In this document: positions 1-8,322 of the stretch, one piece after another
How positions within the stretch are numbered: position 1 is the stretch's first letter
Layout of the letters: every line of letters starts with the position of its first letter
NCBI RefSeq assembly: GCF_001905655.1
Contig: NZ_JMHT01000024.1
Span: 1-50,693 of the forward strand
Length of the DNA stretch: 50,693 bases
Origin: Mycobacterium sp. ST-F2
GTDB lineage: Bacteria; Actinomycetota; Actinomycetes; Mycobacteriales; Mycobacteriaceae
Direction: 5' to 3'
The notes under the pieces: model-generated
Database searches by the model: none
Seen by the model: only the letters and a program-made list of their open reading frames with translations
Told to the model about the DNA's origin: nothing
Made by a program: the position numbers and the translations under genes

Positions 1-247
1 AAAACTGGCATCAAAAAACAACCACACCCCACAAACGGGAAAACACGAGGTGCAGTCAAAAAACAACAAACAAAAACCACCAAACACACTATTGAGTTCT
101 CAAACAACACGCCCGACCTGACCGCGCAACAAACCCGCGGCTAAAAGCCGCGGTCCGTAGTGCGGGCAGTGAAGAACTCCCAACTTAATGGGTGTTACTC
201 TCGGATTTGGTCTTTGCTCTCCGGCGCTTGTCCGTGTCGCTCTGACC
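1..247 (-). other. 5' leader of an rRNA operon (16S gene lies outside the window)
   Basis: On the minus strand, 79-108 carries the mycobacterial rrn antitermination block (GAGAACTCAATAGTGTG core, boxA region), followed by a T-rich stretch toward position 1. An 8-bp hairpin (CCGCGGCT, loop AAA) lies at 135-153. Leaders of this kind recruit Nus factors and pair around 16S rRNA for RNase III processing. No mature 16S sequence is in the window. The region 248-324 between promoter and tyrS holds nothing else I can identify. Confidence 0.75.
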
Positions 248-253
248 TGGAAT

Positions 254-282
254 AAGTTACGGCAGGGCTAACAGCGAGTCAA
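254..282 (-). promoter_or_regulatory. rRNA operon promoter (-35 TTGACT, -10 TAACTT)
   Basis: Read on the minus strand, TTGACT (277-282) and TAACTT (254-259) are separated by 17 bases, which puts the start site near 247. The transcript runs leftward into the conserved rrn antitermination leader. The strong -35 and its position just after tyrS fit an rrn promoter of a fast-growing mycobacterium. The hexamers are seen; the start site is inferred. Confidence 0.7.
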
Positions 283-324
283 ATCGCCAGGTCAGCGCGC
301 CGTTTCCCCTGGTCAGAGGGGGCG

Positions 325-1623
325 TCATCGGTGGCCAGACCCGGCAACCCGCCGAACCCCGGCGATGTGGCGCTTGCCACGCCGCAACACCAGCCAGCGC
401 TCACCGAGAAAGTCTGACGGTTGTGGTACCCACTCGTCGCTTTCCACACGTGCGTTATTCACGTAAACGCCACCTTCGGCGACCGTTCGGCGCGCTTCCC
501 CACGACTCTTGGACAGTCCCGTGGCGACCAACAGGTCGGTGATCCCGTCCGGACCACCCGGCATCAGCTCCGCGACCTGGCCATTACTGGCCTCGGTCAG
601 AGCCGCCGACAGCGTCGATTCGTCGAGATCTGCGAGTTCGGCGCGGCCGAACAGCGCCTGACTGGCCAGTTCGACGGCGTCGGTCGCGGCCTGTCCGTGC
701 ACCAATGTGGTCAACTCCCGGGCCAGCCGGCGCTGGGCAGCACGCTCATGGGGACGCTCCGCCGTGGCGATTGCCAGTTCACCGAGTTCGTCGGCGGACA
801 GGAAGGTGAACCAGCGCAGGTATCCGACGACGTCGGCGTCGGCCGCATTCACGAAGTACTGGTACCAGGCATATGGGCTGGTCAGCTCGGGATCGAGCCA
901 CAGATTGCCGCCACCGGTCGACTTGCCGAACTTCTTACCGTCGGCCGAGGTGACCAGCGGAACCGTCAGCGCATGTGCGGTCGCACCCAGCTTCTGCCGC
1001 ACCAGTCGGACGCCGGCGATGATGTTTCCCCACTGATCGGAACCACCGATCTGCAGGCTGCAGCCGTGCTTCTTGTGGAGCTCGACGAAGTCGTTGGCCT
1101 GAAGCAGCATGTAGCTGAACTCGGTGTACGAGATCCCGTCGCCTTCGAGGCGCCGCTTGATGGTGTCGCGATCGAGCATGACGTTGACCGAGAAGTGTTT
1201 GCCCAGGTCACGCAAGAATTCGATGGCTGACATCGGCCCGGTCCAGGACAGGTTGTTCTCGACGATGGCGCCGTTGCCGGAGTCGTTGAACTCGACGAAT
1301 CGCTCGAGCTGGCCGCGGATGCGTTCGGCCCAGTCCGCGACGGTGTCGGCGGTGTTCATGGTCCGCTCCCCGTTGTCGCGAGGATCGCCGATCATGCCGG
1401 TCGCGCCGCCGGCCAGCACGATGGGACGGTGCCCGGCTTGCTGGAATCGCCGCAGCGTGAGCAGGGGAACCAGGTGTCCGGCGTGCAGGCTGGGTGCGGT
1501 CGGGTCGAAGCCGGCATAGAGCGTGAGCGGCCCATCCGTCGTCGCCGCGGCGAGCGCTTCGCGGTCGGTCGATTGCGCGATCAGCCCGCGCCAGTCCAGT
1601 TCATCGAGGATGCCGGAATCCAT
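325..1623 (-). CDS. tyrS: Tyrosyl-tRNA synthetase
   Basis: A class I synthetase of 432 aa that charges tRNA-Tyr with tyrosine in the cytoplasm. The HIGH-type motif is HAGHL (47-51) after the tyrosine-pocket stretch [10 protein letters not shown]. The KMSKS loop appears as KKFGKS near 230-235. An S4 RNA-binding domain closes the protein ([11 protein letters not shown] onward). Length is normal for bacterial TyrS. The gene follows mpg on the same strand after about 50 bases and is followed directly by an rRNA operon leader, an arrangement I associate with rrnB of fast-growing mycobacteria. Read-through from tyrS into rrn is possible. The ATG start gives the expected N-terminus. Confidence 0.97.
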   Translation of the reverse strand: MDSGILDELDWRGLIAQSTDREALAAATTDGPLTLYAGFDPTAPSLHAGHLVPLLTLRRFQQAGHRPIVLAGGATGMIGDPRDNGERTMNTADTVADWAERIRGQLERFVEFNDSGNGAIVENNLSWTGPMSAIEFLRDLGKHFSVNVMLDRDTIKRRLEGDGISYTEFSYMLLQANDFVELHKKHGCSLQIGGSDQWGNIIAGVRLVRQKLGATAHALTVPLVTSADGKKFGKSTGGGNLWLDPELTSPYAWYQYFVNAADADVVGYLRWFTFLSADELGELAIATAERPHERAAQRRLARELTTLVHGQAATDAVELASQALFGRAELADLDESTLSAALTEASNGQVAELMPGGPDGITDLLVATGLSKSRGEARRTVAEGGVYVNNARVESDEWVPQPSDFLGERWLVLRRGKRHIAGVRRVAGSGHR

Positions 1624-1672
1624 ATCGCCGATCTTGCCTCATCCATCGGCATAGGCAGGTTGGCGGCCGTCA

Positions 1673-2284
1673 TCAGTCACTATCCCCCGGCGCGGCCGCC
1701 CGGGGACTGCGCCGGTAGTTCGACACCTCGGGGGTGCCCGGCAACCAGAACCGCCAGGCCCTGTCGGCGGCCTGGCTGACGCCCACGCGCGGCCCCGCGC
1801 TGCCCTCCTGCGGCGGATTCAGTTCCAGCCGGATCGGCGACCGCCGATCCATCAGGTCAATACCGTTGTCCGCCAACGTGATTCCGAGTGCCTCGCAAAG
1901 ATTGCCGGGACCCCGAGCAAACGCGGCGGGCGTGATGCCGGCCCGCCGTCGGCGCTCGGCCACACCACATCCGTCGACGACGCGGGCCGCACCGAGCAAC
2001 ACCGCACCCGCCACCCCATCGGTACAGCAGACGACGTTGGCGCACACGTGAATTCCGTGGCTGCGGTAGGTGTACAGGTGCCCGGCCGGGCCGAACATCA
2101 CCGCACTACGAGGGGTCGGGCCGCGGTAGGAGTGCGCCGCCGCGTCCGGCCAGGGTCCCGACGGCGGACCGCCGTACGCCTCGACCTCCACCACGGTGGC
2201 GGCGACGTCGCGGCCATGGAGAGTCGCCCCGAGCAGACGCCGTGCCGCCGTGACCGGGTCGACGGCAAGCTGCTCGGCGCTCAT
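1673..2284 (-). CDS. mpg: 3-methyladenine DNA glycosylase, AAG/MPG type
   Basis: Base-excision repair glycosylase of 203 aa that removes alkylated purines such as 3-methyladenine and hypoxanthine. The family hallmarks are visible: [19 protein letters not shown] near 30-50, which carries the catalytic Glu, then [18 protein letters not shown] and the [13 protein letters not shown] block. Length is normal. It is transcribed with tyrS downstream and is divergent from the ABC exporter operon, only 69 bases separating the two start codons. It matches Rv1688 of M. tuberculosis in order and family. Confidence 0.95.
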   Translation of the reverse strand: MSAEQLAVDPVTAARRLLGATLHGRDVAATVVEVEAYGGPPSGPWPDAAAHSYRGPTPRSAVMFGPAGHLYTYRSHGIHVCANVVCCTDGVAGAVLLGAARVVDGCGVAERRRRAGITPAAFARGPGNLCEALGITLADNGIDLMDRRSPIRLELNPPQEGSAGPRVGVSQAADRAWRFWLPGTPEVSNYRRSPRAAAPGDSD

Positions 2285-2317
2285 GACCCGTCATTCTGCC
2301 TGGCCCAGGCCCGGCCA

Positions 2318-2377
2318 TTGACATGGCCACGCCACCGGCGGATTATTCATCATATGATGAGTTCATCGACGGATGAA
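2318..2377 (+). promoter_or_regulatory. Leaderless promoter with two palindromic operators of the ABC exporter operon
   Basis: TTGACA (2318-2323) lies 17 bases before GATTAT (2341-2346), which predicts a start at about 2353-2354, the A of the ATG at 2354. No ribosome binding site precedes that ATG. A perfect 14-bp palindrome TCATCATATGATGA (2347-2360) covers the start site, and a second inverted repeat TTCATC-4-GATGAA lies at 2362-2377. These are good candidates for binding by the TetR protein encoded last in the operon. Sequence elements are seen; repressor identity is inferred. Confidence 0.65.
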
Positions 2378-3118
2378 TTAACCGATCATGCATCTGACGT
2401 GGCGATTCGGCTCGATCACCTGACCGTCGTCCGCGGTAAACGACGCGCACTCGACGACGTGAGTCTGCAAGTCCGCCGCGGCAGCATCACCGGACTGCTC
2501 GGCCCGTCCGGGTGCGGCAAGACCACCCTGATGCGCGCCGTCGTCGGGACCCAGATCATCACGAGCGGCACTGTCACCGTGCTCGGCAGGCCGGGCGGAT
2601 CAGCGGATCTGCGGCGCCGCGTCGGCTACGTGACCCAGGAGCCGACGGTCTACAACGATCTGCGCGTCATCGACAACGTGCGCTACTTCGCCGCGCTGAC
2701 GGGCGTCGGCAAGACCGCGGCCGACGACGCGATCGCAGCCGTCGGACTGGACGATCACCGAACAGCGTTGTGCGGCAACCTCTCTGGTGGACAGCGCACC
2801 CGGGCATCATTGGCCTGCGCACTGGTCTCCAAACCCGACCTGCTGGTCCTCGATGAACCGACCGTCGGCCTCGACCCGGTACTGCGCGTCGACTTGTGGG
2901 AACAGTTCGACCGCCTGGCCCGCGCCGGCACCACCCTGCTGGTGTCGAGCCACGTCATGGACGAAGCCGACCACTGCGGCGAGCTGCTGCTCATGCGCGA
3001 AGGCCGGCTGCTCGCCCACACTACGCCGACCCAACTACGAGAGGACACCGGATGTTCATCGCTGGAGGAAGCGTTTCTGACCATCATCCGGCGCAGCACC
3101 GCGGCCAGAGCCGGTTGA
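2354..3118 (+). CDS. ABC-2 exporter ATP-binding protein
   Basis: ATPase subunit of an ABC-2 type exporter, 254 aa, acting at the inner face of the membrane with the permease downstream. Walker A is GPSGCGKTT (50-58), the signature is LSGGQRTR, and Walker B with the D-loop is LLVLDEPTVGLDP; the switch His follows in LLVSSHVMDEADH. The open frame continues upstream to 2048, but that part lies opposite mpg and is non-homologous. The start at 2354 matches the promoter and gives a normal N-terminus. Its stop overlaps the TTG start of the permease. It resembles Rv1687c. The substrate cannot be deduced. Confidence 0.92.
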   Translation: MMSSSTDELTDHASDVAIRLDHLTVVRGKRRALDDVSLQVRRGSITGLLGPSGCGKTTLMRAVVGTQIITSGTVTVLGRPGGSADLRRRVGYVTQEPTVYNDLRVIDNVRYFAALTGVGKTAADDAIAAVGLDDHRTALCGNLSGGQRTRASLACALVSKPDLLVLDEPTVGLDPVLRVDLWEQFDRLARAGTTLLVSSHVMDEADHCGELLLMREGRLLAHTTPTQLREDTGCSSLEEAFLTIIRRSTAARAG

Positions 3119-3870
3119 CGCTGCAGCCCTACCTGGCCACCACCGCACGCATCCTGCGGCAGCTCGCCGCCGACCATCGCAGCATGGCGATGATCCTGGT
3201 GGTGCCCAGCGCGGTCATCACGCTGATGTACTTCATGTTCAACGACCTGCCGCACCGCCCGGGCACGCTCTCGCCGTTCAACAATGCCTGCCTGATCCTG
3301 CTGGGTGTGTTCCCATTGATCGTGATGTTCCTGATCACCTCGATAACCATGCAGCGCGAACGCGTCTCGGGGACGTTGGAACGGATCCTCACCACTCCCC
3401 TGCGCCGGCTGGACCTGTTGGCCGCCTACGGCTCGGCGTTCTCGGTGGCTGCCGCCGCGCAAGCGACGCTTGCCTGCGTGGTGTCGTTCTGGTTCCTGGG
3501 CTTCGACACCGCGGGCAGCCCCGCACTGGTCTTCCTGATCGCGATCATCAACGCGGTGCTCGGCGTCGGACTGGGCCTGCTGTGCAGTGCGTTCGCGCGC
3601 ACCGAGTTCCAGGCCGTGCAGTTCATGCCTGTGGTCATCGTGCCGCAACTGTTGTTGTGCGGCATCATCGTTCCGCGCGAAATGCTGCCCGACTGGCTCC
3701 GGTGGATCAGTGACGCGCTGCCCGCGACCTACGCTCTGGAAGCGCTCCAGGGGGTCGCCGACAACACGGAGATCACCGGCACCACGGTGCGCGACATCGT
3801 CATCGTGATCGCGTTCGCCGTCGTCACCATGTGCCTGGCCGCCGCGACCCTGCGCCGTCGGACGCCATGA
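3115..3870 (+). CDS. ABC-2 type exporter permease
   Basis: Membrane subunit of the exporter, about 251 aa, with roughly six hydrophobic segments: MILVVPSAVITLMYFMF, ACLILLGVFPLIVMFLIT, then four after the QRERVSGTLERILTTPL loop. That loop is the ABC-2 signature contacting the ATPase. I chose the TTG at 3115 because it overlaps the ATPase stop as TTGA and the protein then starts at the conserved part. An ATG at 3052 with an AGAGGA site upstream is an alternative and would add 21 residues. The gene is followed by the TetR gene with an ATGA overlap. It resembles Rv1686c. Confidence 0.88.
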   Translation: MTLQPYLATTARILRQLAADHRSMAMILVVPSAVITLMYFMFNDLPHRPGTLSPFNNACLILLGVFPLIVMFLITSITMQRERVSGTLERILTTPLRRLDLLAAYGSAFSVAAAAQATLACVVSFWFLGFDTAGSPALVFLIAIINAVLGVGLGLLCSAFARTEFQAVQFMPVVIVPQLLLCGIIVPREMLPDWLRWISDALPATYALEALQGVADNTEITGTTVRDIVIVIAFAVVTMCLAAATLRRRTP

Positions 3871-4490
3871 CCGCGACACAGCCACGGCCCCGCCGCAAAC
3901 CACCCGGCCGTCCGACCGGCACCTCGGACACCAAGGAGACGATCTTGTCGTGTGCGCGGGAGCTGTTCGCCCGCAACGGCTTCAAGAACACTTCAGTGCG
4001 GTCGATCGCGGCTGCCGCGGGCGTCGACGCGGCGCTCGTGCACCACTATTTCGGGACGAAACAGCAGCTCTTCGCGGCCGCGGTGCACATTCCCATCGAT
4101 CCGCAGATGGTGTTGGGACCGCTCCGGAGTACCCCGGTCGACGAACTGGGCCACACCCTGCCGTCGCTGCTGCTCCCGATCTGGGATTCCGAGCTCGGCG
4201 CGGGATTCATCGCGGCGTTGCGAACGATGCTGGGCGGCGACGAGGTGACCCTCTTGCGGACTTTCCTGGAGGACGTCATCACCGCCGAAGTCGGTGCGCG
4301 CGTTGACAATCCGCCTGGTACCGGACGAATCCGGGTGCAGTTCGTCGCATCCCAGCTGATGGGCGTGGTGATGGCCCGCTACATCCTGGAACTCGAGCCG
4401 TTCCGATCGCTTCCGGTGCCACAGATCATCGAGACCATCGGCCCGAACCTGCAGCGCTATCTCACCGGCGACCTGCCGGCACTGAGCTAG
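3867..4490 (+). CDS. TetR-family repressor, probable regulator of the ABC exporter
   Basis: A 207-aa TetR/AcrR regulator. The N-terminal helix-turn-helix runs from TKETILSCARELFARNGF to TSVRSIAAAAGVDAALVHHYFGTKQQLF (23-69), after a basic arm. The C-terminal ligand domain resembles the TetR_C set found with ABC exporters. The ATG at 3867 overlaps the permease stop as ATGA; an upstream ATG at 3831 would overlap far more. Co-transcription with the exporter and the palindromes at the operon start suggest autoregulation and derepression by an exported compound. It resembles Rv1685c. The stop lies next to that of the convergent Trm112-like gene. Confidence 0.9.
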   Translation: MTATQPRPRRKPPGRPTGTSDTKETILSCARELFARNGFKNTSVRSIAAAAGVDAALVHHYFGTKQQLFAAAVHIPIDPQMVLGPLRSTPVDELGHTLPSLLLPIWDSELGAGFIAALRTMLGGDEVTLLRTFLEDVITAEVGARVDNPPGTGRIRVQFVASQLMGVVMARYILELEPFRSLPVPQIIETIGPNLQRYLTGDLPALS

Positions 4491-4702
4491 CTGGTCGCGC
4501 CGCTGATCAGGCGCTGATGCTCGGCGTCGTCGGTGACGTCGACCGCCTCATCGATGAGCAACACCGGTACCCCGGCGTCGATCCGGTAGGCCCGGCGCAG
4601 CCTCGGGTTGTAGAGGCATTCGTCCCCGACCAGCACCAGCTCGCCCCGGTCCTGCGGGCACACCAGGATGGCGCGCAAAGCTTCGTCGATCATCGTGGTC
4701 AT
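4487..4702 (-). CDS. Trm112-like small protein (UPF0434 type)
   Basis: A 71-aa protein with the Trm112/YcaR fold pattern: ILVCPQDRGELVLVGDECLYNPRLRRAYRIDAGVPVLLIDEA. In eukaryotes and archaea Trm112 activates methyltransferases; the role of the bacterial short form is not settled. The ATG at 4702 shares one base with the stop of the upstream secreted-protein gene (TGATG), so translation is probably coupled. It corresponds to Rv1684 in M. tuberculosis, also next to the Rv1683 homologue. Confidence 0.85.
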   Translation of the reverse strand: MTTMIDEALRAILVCPQDRGELVLVGDECLYNPRLRRAYRIDAGVPVLLIDEAVDVTDDAEHQRLISGATS

Positions 4703-5130
4703 CAACCCAACGGAATCTGCGAGCCACCGGTACCCGGCACCAGGCCGGGCGGCAGGCCACCGGGACCACCGATGACGATGGGGCTCTGCGGTTTCTGACC
4801 GGAGGCACGTGCCTGATTGCGCTTCTGGAACTTCACGGTGTCCTGCAGCGCGTGGATCAGCGGCACCTGGTTGGGCCGCTGGTCGAGCGCCGCCTCGATA
4901 TCAGCAAGGTTGCCTTTCGAGGGACCGAAGCCCTGGGAGCGCAGTAACAGCGCCGTATGCAGCAACTTCGACAGGTCACCGCCGCTGTTACCGATGTCGT
5001 ACTGGGCGTCGAGGTCGTCGAGGATGTCGGCGTGCGCAGCAGCGGGGGTGATCATCACACCGGCAGCCACAGCTCCCGCCAGAATCGCGCCTGCAACACC
5101 ACGCCGCCTGCGGCTGGTGTGTGACGTCAT
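4702..5130 (-). CDS. Secreted protein of unknown function
   Basis: A 142-aa protein with a clear export signal: basic start (SRRRR), hydrophobic core AGAILAGAVAAGVMI and a probable cleavage after AHA near residue 34. The mature part has a helical region (SKLLHTALLLRSQGF to LIHALQDTVKFQKRNQ) and a Pro/Gly-rich tail ending in QIPLG. I do not recognise a named domain. A GGAG site sits upstream of the ATG. It lies between the Rv1683-like fusion and the Trm112-like gene on the same strand and is coupled to the latter. Confidence 0.75.
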   Translation of the reverse strand: MTSHTSRRRRGVAGAILAGAVAAGVMITPAAAHADILDDLDAQYDIGNSGGDLSKLLHTALLLRSQGFGPSKGNLADIEAALDQRPNQVPLIHALQDTVKFQKRNQARASGQKPQSPIVIGGPGGLPPGLVPGTGGSQIPLG

Positions 5131-5218
5131 GCGTTCTCCATTCGATATCTGCGCCCGACGGCGTGTACCCCGACTGACAAACCGCAGCCTAACAGCGCCG
5201 ACCGGACGCGGCAGGCCG

Positions 5219-8191
5219 TCACGACAGACTGCTCGTCCCGGTCAGCTCGGCGTGGGCAGCTGACGTGAACGGCACGAACGCGTCGCTGTCGACGTCGAAC
5301 TGCCACGAGTTGTCCGTCGGCTCGGGCACACCGGCGGCGCGCAGCTCGGCGAGCACCGGCCGGTACGACGCGTTCAGCGTCATCTCCGGCACCACGTGGA
5401 TGAGGTCCGGCCCAACGCCGACGGGCAGATCGATGAACGCCTCACGGAGGTCTGCGGCGCTCACAGAACCACCCGGACGCAGGCTCAACGCGGTGACCGC
5501 CAATTCACGATCGCCGACCGGAACCCGGTACGTGACGGCGATGTCGACGGCGTCGAGGCGTCCCAACGCATTGCCGACCTCCTTGCCGAACACGGCGCCA
5601 CGCGGGGTGCGGATGACCGAACGGCGGTTGTCGACCATCCAGTAATCGCCGTCGTCGTCCCGGCGGAACAGGAACTCTGTGGACACCCAGGTGTCACCGG
5701 GCGCGAACACGCCACGCTTGACCGCCGCCGTCGGGTCGACGGGCCCACGCGGCTTGGCCAACAGCACACCGACCTCGTTGGGCTCGGCGATGGCCACGAA
5801 ACCGTCGTCGCCTTCGAGGATGAGGTCGTCGTCGACGTCGTAGGCGGCCAACGCGATCTGGCCGCCGCCCGGCAGCGGCCGGCCCTCGCTGCCGATCTTG
5901 AGGCCCGACACGTTGGCCAGCACGGCCTGGCCGTCGGTGGTGGTGAAGAACTCCAGGACGTGCGCGGGCTGGAAGGCCTCCTCGACCCGGCGCCACAACC
6001 CGGCCGGCATGCCCGAGCCGATGAACAGGCGCACGGGGTGCGTTCCGTTGAGCACGAACGACGGGTCGTCGATGACGTCGCGCAGCATGGCCCAGGTGTA
6101 GGACACCACGGTGACGCCGTACTGCCGCAGCTCGTGCACGAAGCGGTCCGGCCGCAGGCCACGCGACAGCGCGATGCGGGCACCGCCGACCACCGCGCCG
6201 CCCAGCGACACGAGCAGACCGGACTGGTGATGCAGCGGAGTCAGGCAGTAGACGGTGTCGCCACGGCCCAGGTTGGCCGCCGAGGCGGTGCCGAAAGCCG
6301 AGAGCGCCCAGCGGAAGTTGGTGATCTGCCGGGCCACCAGCTCACCGCCGACGTTGGCGAAGGCGACGTAGGCCAGGTCCTGCGCGTAGCCCGGGTTCGG
6401 CCGGTACCAGCCGGGCAGCTCGACGACGTCGGGGTTGATCTTCTCCATGTCCACGACATCGTCGTCGTCGTCAAGATGCAGGTCGCGGTTCTCGCCGCCA
6501 CCGAGTACCAGCACGCGGGTCCGCAGCTTTCGTGCCGCGTCGAGATTGGCCGGGTCCGAGATGATGTCGGTGACGCCGCCGAGGCGGGCCGCCACGGCCA
6601 GGTCGGCATCGGGCGGCATCAGCACGGCCACCGCGCCGAGACGCGACAGCGCCGCGATGGCGACCAGCGCACTGGGGCGGGTCTCCATGAGCACGCCGAC
6701 CCGAACGCCCTGTCGCACACCGACTTCGATCAGACCGCGAACGACGTTGTTGATGCGGCGGTCCACCGCCTCGTACGTGTGCACGCGGCCGTCGAACAGC
6801 AGGAATTCACCGTCCGGCGCACCCTCGGCCTGCTCGCAGATGATGCGGCCCAACGAGATTCGCGTGTGGTCGTTGATCTGACCCAGACGGGCCAACCGGG
6901 GCAGGGTCCGTACGGTCTCGATGGCCAGTGCCCGCGTGGACTTGCCGGCGGACACGACGGCGTCGGCCGCCGTGCTGGCCAAGGTGAAGGCCATTTCGGT
7001 CGCGGCCGCGGCACCATGCGCGACGCGCGTCGCCAACGGCACCGACTCACGCGGCAGTTCGGACTGCAGCGGCATCGGCACCACGTCGGCCGGCATCGGC
7101 CCGCCCGCGTCGAGCCACTTGACCCACGACGCGACCGTCGGCCAGCTCTGGCTGGCAGCCTTGGAACCCACGACGAGACCGAAATGCCCGACACGGATGA
7201 GGTACTCGTAGACATCGGCGTCCGGGGCGGCCCGCTTGATGCCGCGCACCGCGGCGGGCTGACCGATGTCGTCGACCTCACCGACCACCGCGAGCACGGG
7301 GCAGGTGATGTCGGACAGTGTCACCAGGTTGCCGTGGATGGCGAACCCGCCGGTCATCATGCGGTTGTGCGCGATGAATTGCTTGAGCAGTTCGGCGATG
7401 GCCGGACCGGACCAGGCGATCCAGCCTTCGCTGGCCAGGAACCGGCGCTGCTGCTCACGCGGCAACAGGGCTTCGCGGTCATGGAGCTGGCGCAGGAAGT
7501 CGAGCCGCGACTGCGCGGTCTTGATCGGGTCCAGCATCTGGAAACCGTTGCGCGCCAACCAACCCGGGATGTTGAGGCGGCTGAAGACATGGTCGGCCAT
7601 GAAGTCGGCGACGCCGGATGCCAGGTTCGCCGGCATGTTCATCGGCAGTGCGGCCAGCGTGTCCACCGGAGAGCCGAAGGCGATGATGCTGGCCAGATCG
7701 CGCGACTGCCGGTAGGCGGCGGTCTGGTAGGCGAACATGCCGCCCTGCGAATAGCCGGCCAGGTGCACGTCCTTGCCGGTGGTCGCCTTCACGGTGTCGA
7801 TGGCTGCGCTGAGCCCCACCACGTGGTCGGCCAGGTTGCGGTCCATGCCGCCCTCGACCTGATCCGGCGAGCCGAAGTCGATAACCCACGGGTCCAGGCC
7901 CGCGGCATGCAGGATGCCGACGGCGCCGTCGTCGCGCGTCACGTCCCACATGTCGGCGGACATCATCATCGGATGCACCATCAGCACCGGCGAACCGGCC
8001 GGGGCCGCGCCCGGACGGGTGTCCGGCGGGAAGTAGCGCCGCAGGCGGTACATCGGCACGCTCTCGACGATCTGGAACGGCGACGGCACGGCGCCGGTCT
8101 CCAGCCCGCCGTAGCGAAGTACTTCCAGGCCGTTCTGGGCGGTTGCTACCAACCGCTCCACCGGCCCGGTGATCACTGAAAAGTCCACCAC
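5219..8191 (-). CDS. Fusion of an alpha/beta hydrolase and an acyl-CoA-synthetase-like domain (Rv1683 type)
   Basis: About 990 aa. The N-terminal part is an alpha/beta hydrolase related to PHA synthase/lipase, with nucleophile motif GYSQGG near 146-151, an upstream HPMMMSADMWD stretch and an acid/His end (VVGEVDDIGQP, RVGHFG). The C-terminal half resembles fatty acyl-CoA synthetases (ANL family), from GRIICEQAEGAPDGEFLLFDG to the end. Its P-loop reads AYVAFANVGGELVARQ rather than the usual Ser/Thr/Gly-rich motif, and the C-terminal catalytic Lys region reads TLNASYRPV. Rv1683 is annotated as a lipase/acyl-CoA synthase linked to lipid metabolism. I chose the tandem GTG at 8191 because a GGGAG site precedes it; the longer open frame to 8467 overlaps the divergent ABC-F gene. 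Confidence 0.88.
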   Translation of the reverse strand: MVDFSVITGPVERLVATAQNGLEVLRYGGLETGAVPSPFQIVESVPMYRLRRYFPPDTRPGAAPAGSPVLMVHPMMMSADMWDVTRDDGAVGILHAAGLDPWVIDFGSPDQVEGGMDRNLADHVVGLSAAIDTVKATTGKDVHLAGYSQGGMFAYQTAAYRQSRDLASIIAFGSPVDTLAALPMNMPANLASGVADFMADHVFSRLNIPGWLARNGFQMLDPIKTAQSRLDFLRQLHDREALLPREQQRRFLASEGWIAWSGPAIAELLKQFIAHNRMMTGGFAIHGNLVTLSDITCPVLAVVGEVDDIGQPAAVRGIKRAAPDADVYEYLIRVGHFGLVVGSKAASQSWPTVASWVKWLDAGGPMPADVVPMPLQSELPRESVPLATRVAHGAAAATEMAFTLASTAADAVVSAGKSTRALAIETVRTLPRLARLGQINDHTRISLGRIICEQAEGAPDGEFLLFDGRVHTYEAVDRRINNVVRGLIEVGVRQGVRVGVLMETRPSALVAIAALSRLGAVAVLMPPDADLAVAARLGGVTDIISDPANLDAARKLRTRVLVLGGGENRDLHLDDDDDVVDMEKINPDVVELPGWYRPNPGYAQDLAYVAFANVGGELVARQITNFRWALSAFGTASAANLGRGDTVYCLTPLHHQSGLLVSLGGAVVGGARIALSRGLRPDRFVHELRQYGVTVVSYTWAMLRDVIDDPSFVLNGTHPVRLFIGSGMPAGLWRRVEEAFQPAHVLEFFTTTDGQAVLANVSGLKIGSEGRPLPGGGQIALAAYDVDDDLILEGDDGFVAIAEPNEVGVLLAKPRGPVDPTAAVKRGVFAPGDTWVSTEFLFRRDDDGDYWMVDNRRSVIRTPRGAVFGKEVGNALGRLDAVDIAVTYRVPVGDRELAVTALSLRPGGSVSAADLREAFIDLPVGVGPDLIHVVPEMTLNASYRPVLAELRAAGVPEPTDNSWQFDVDSDAFVPFTSAAHAELTGTSSLS

Positions 8192-8322
8192 CGGGTACTC
8201 CCTTTTGGTCAAATAAGTACAAATCCCCCTGATTACGACGCCATCATGGCACAACGCGCTGGTTATCTCGGTGTTGCGGCGTGGCGTAGAGCCTTCCGGC
8301 CGCCGCCTAGAATCAGCGCCTG

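Noticed and set aside
2755..3903. A 382-codon minus-strand frame opposite the ABC exporter genes
   Set aside because: Antisense shadow of two clear ABC genes; no motif.
5396..8179. A 927-codon open frame on the plus strand
   Set aside because: It lies wholly opposite the Rv1683-like gene, has no family features and reflects the third-position GC bias of the real gene.
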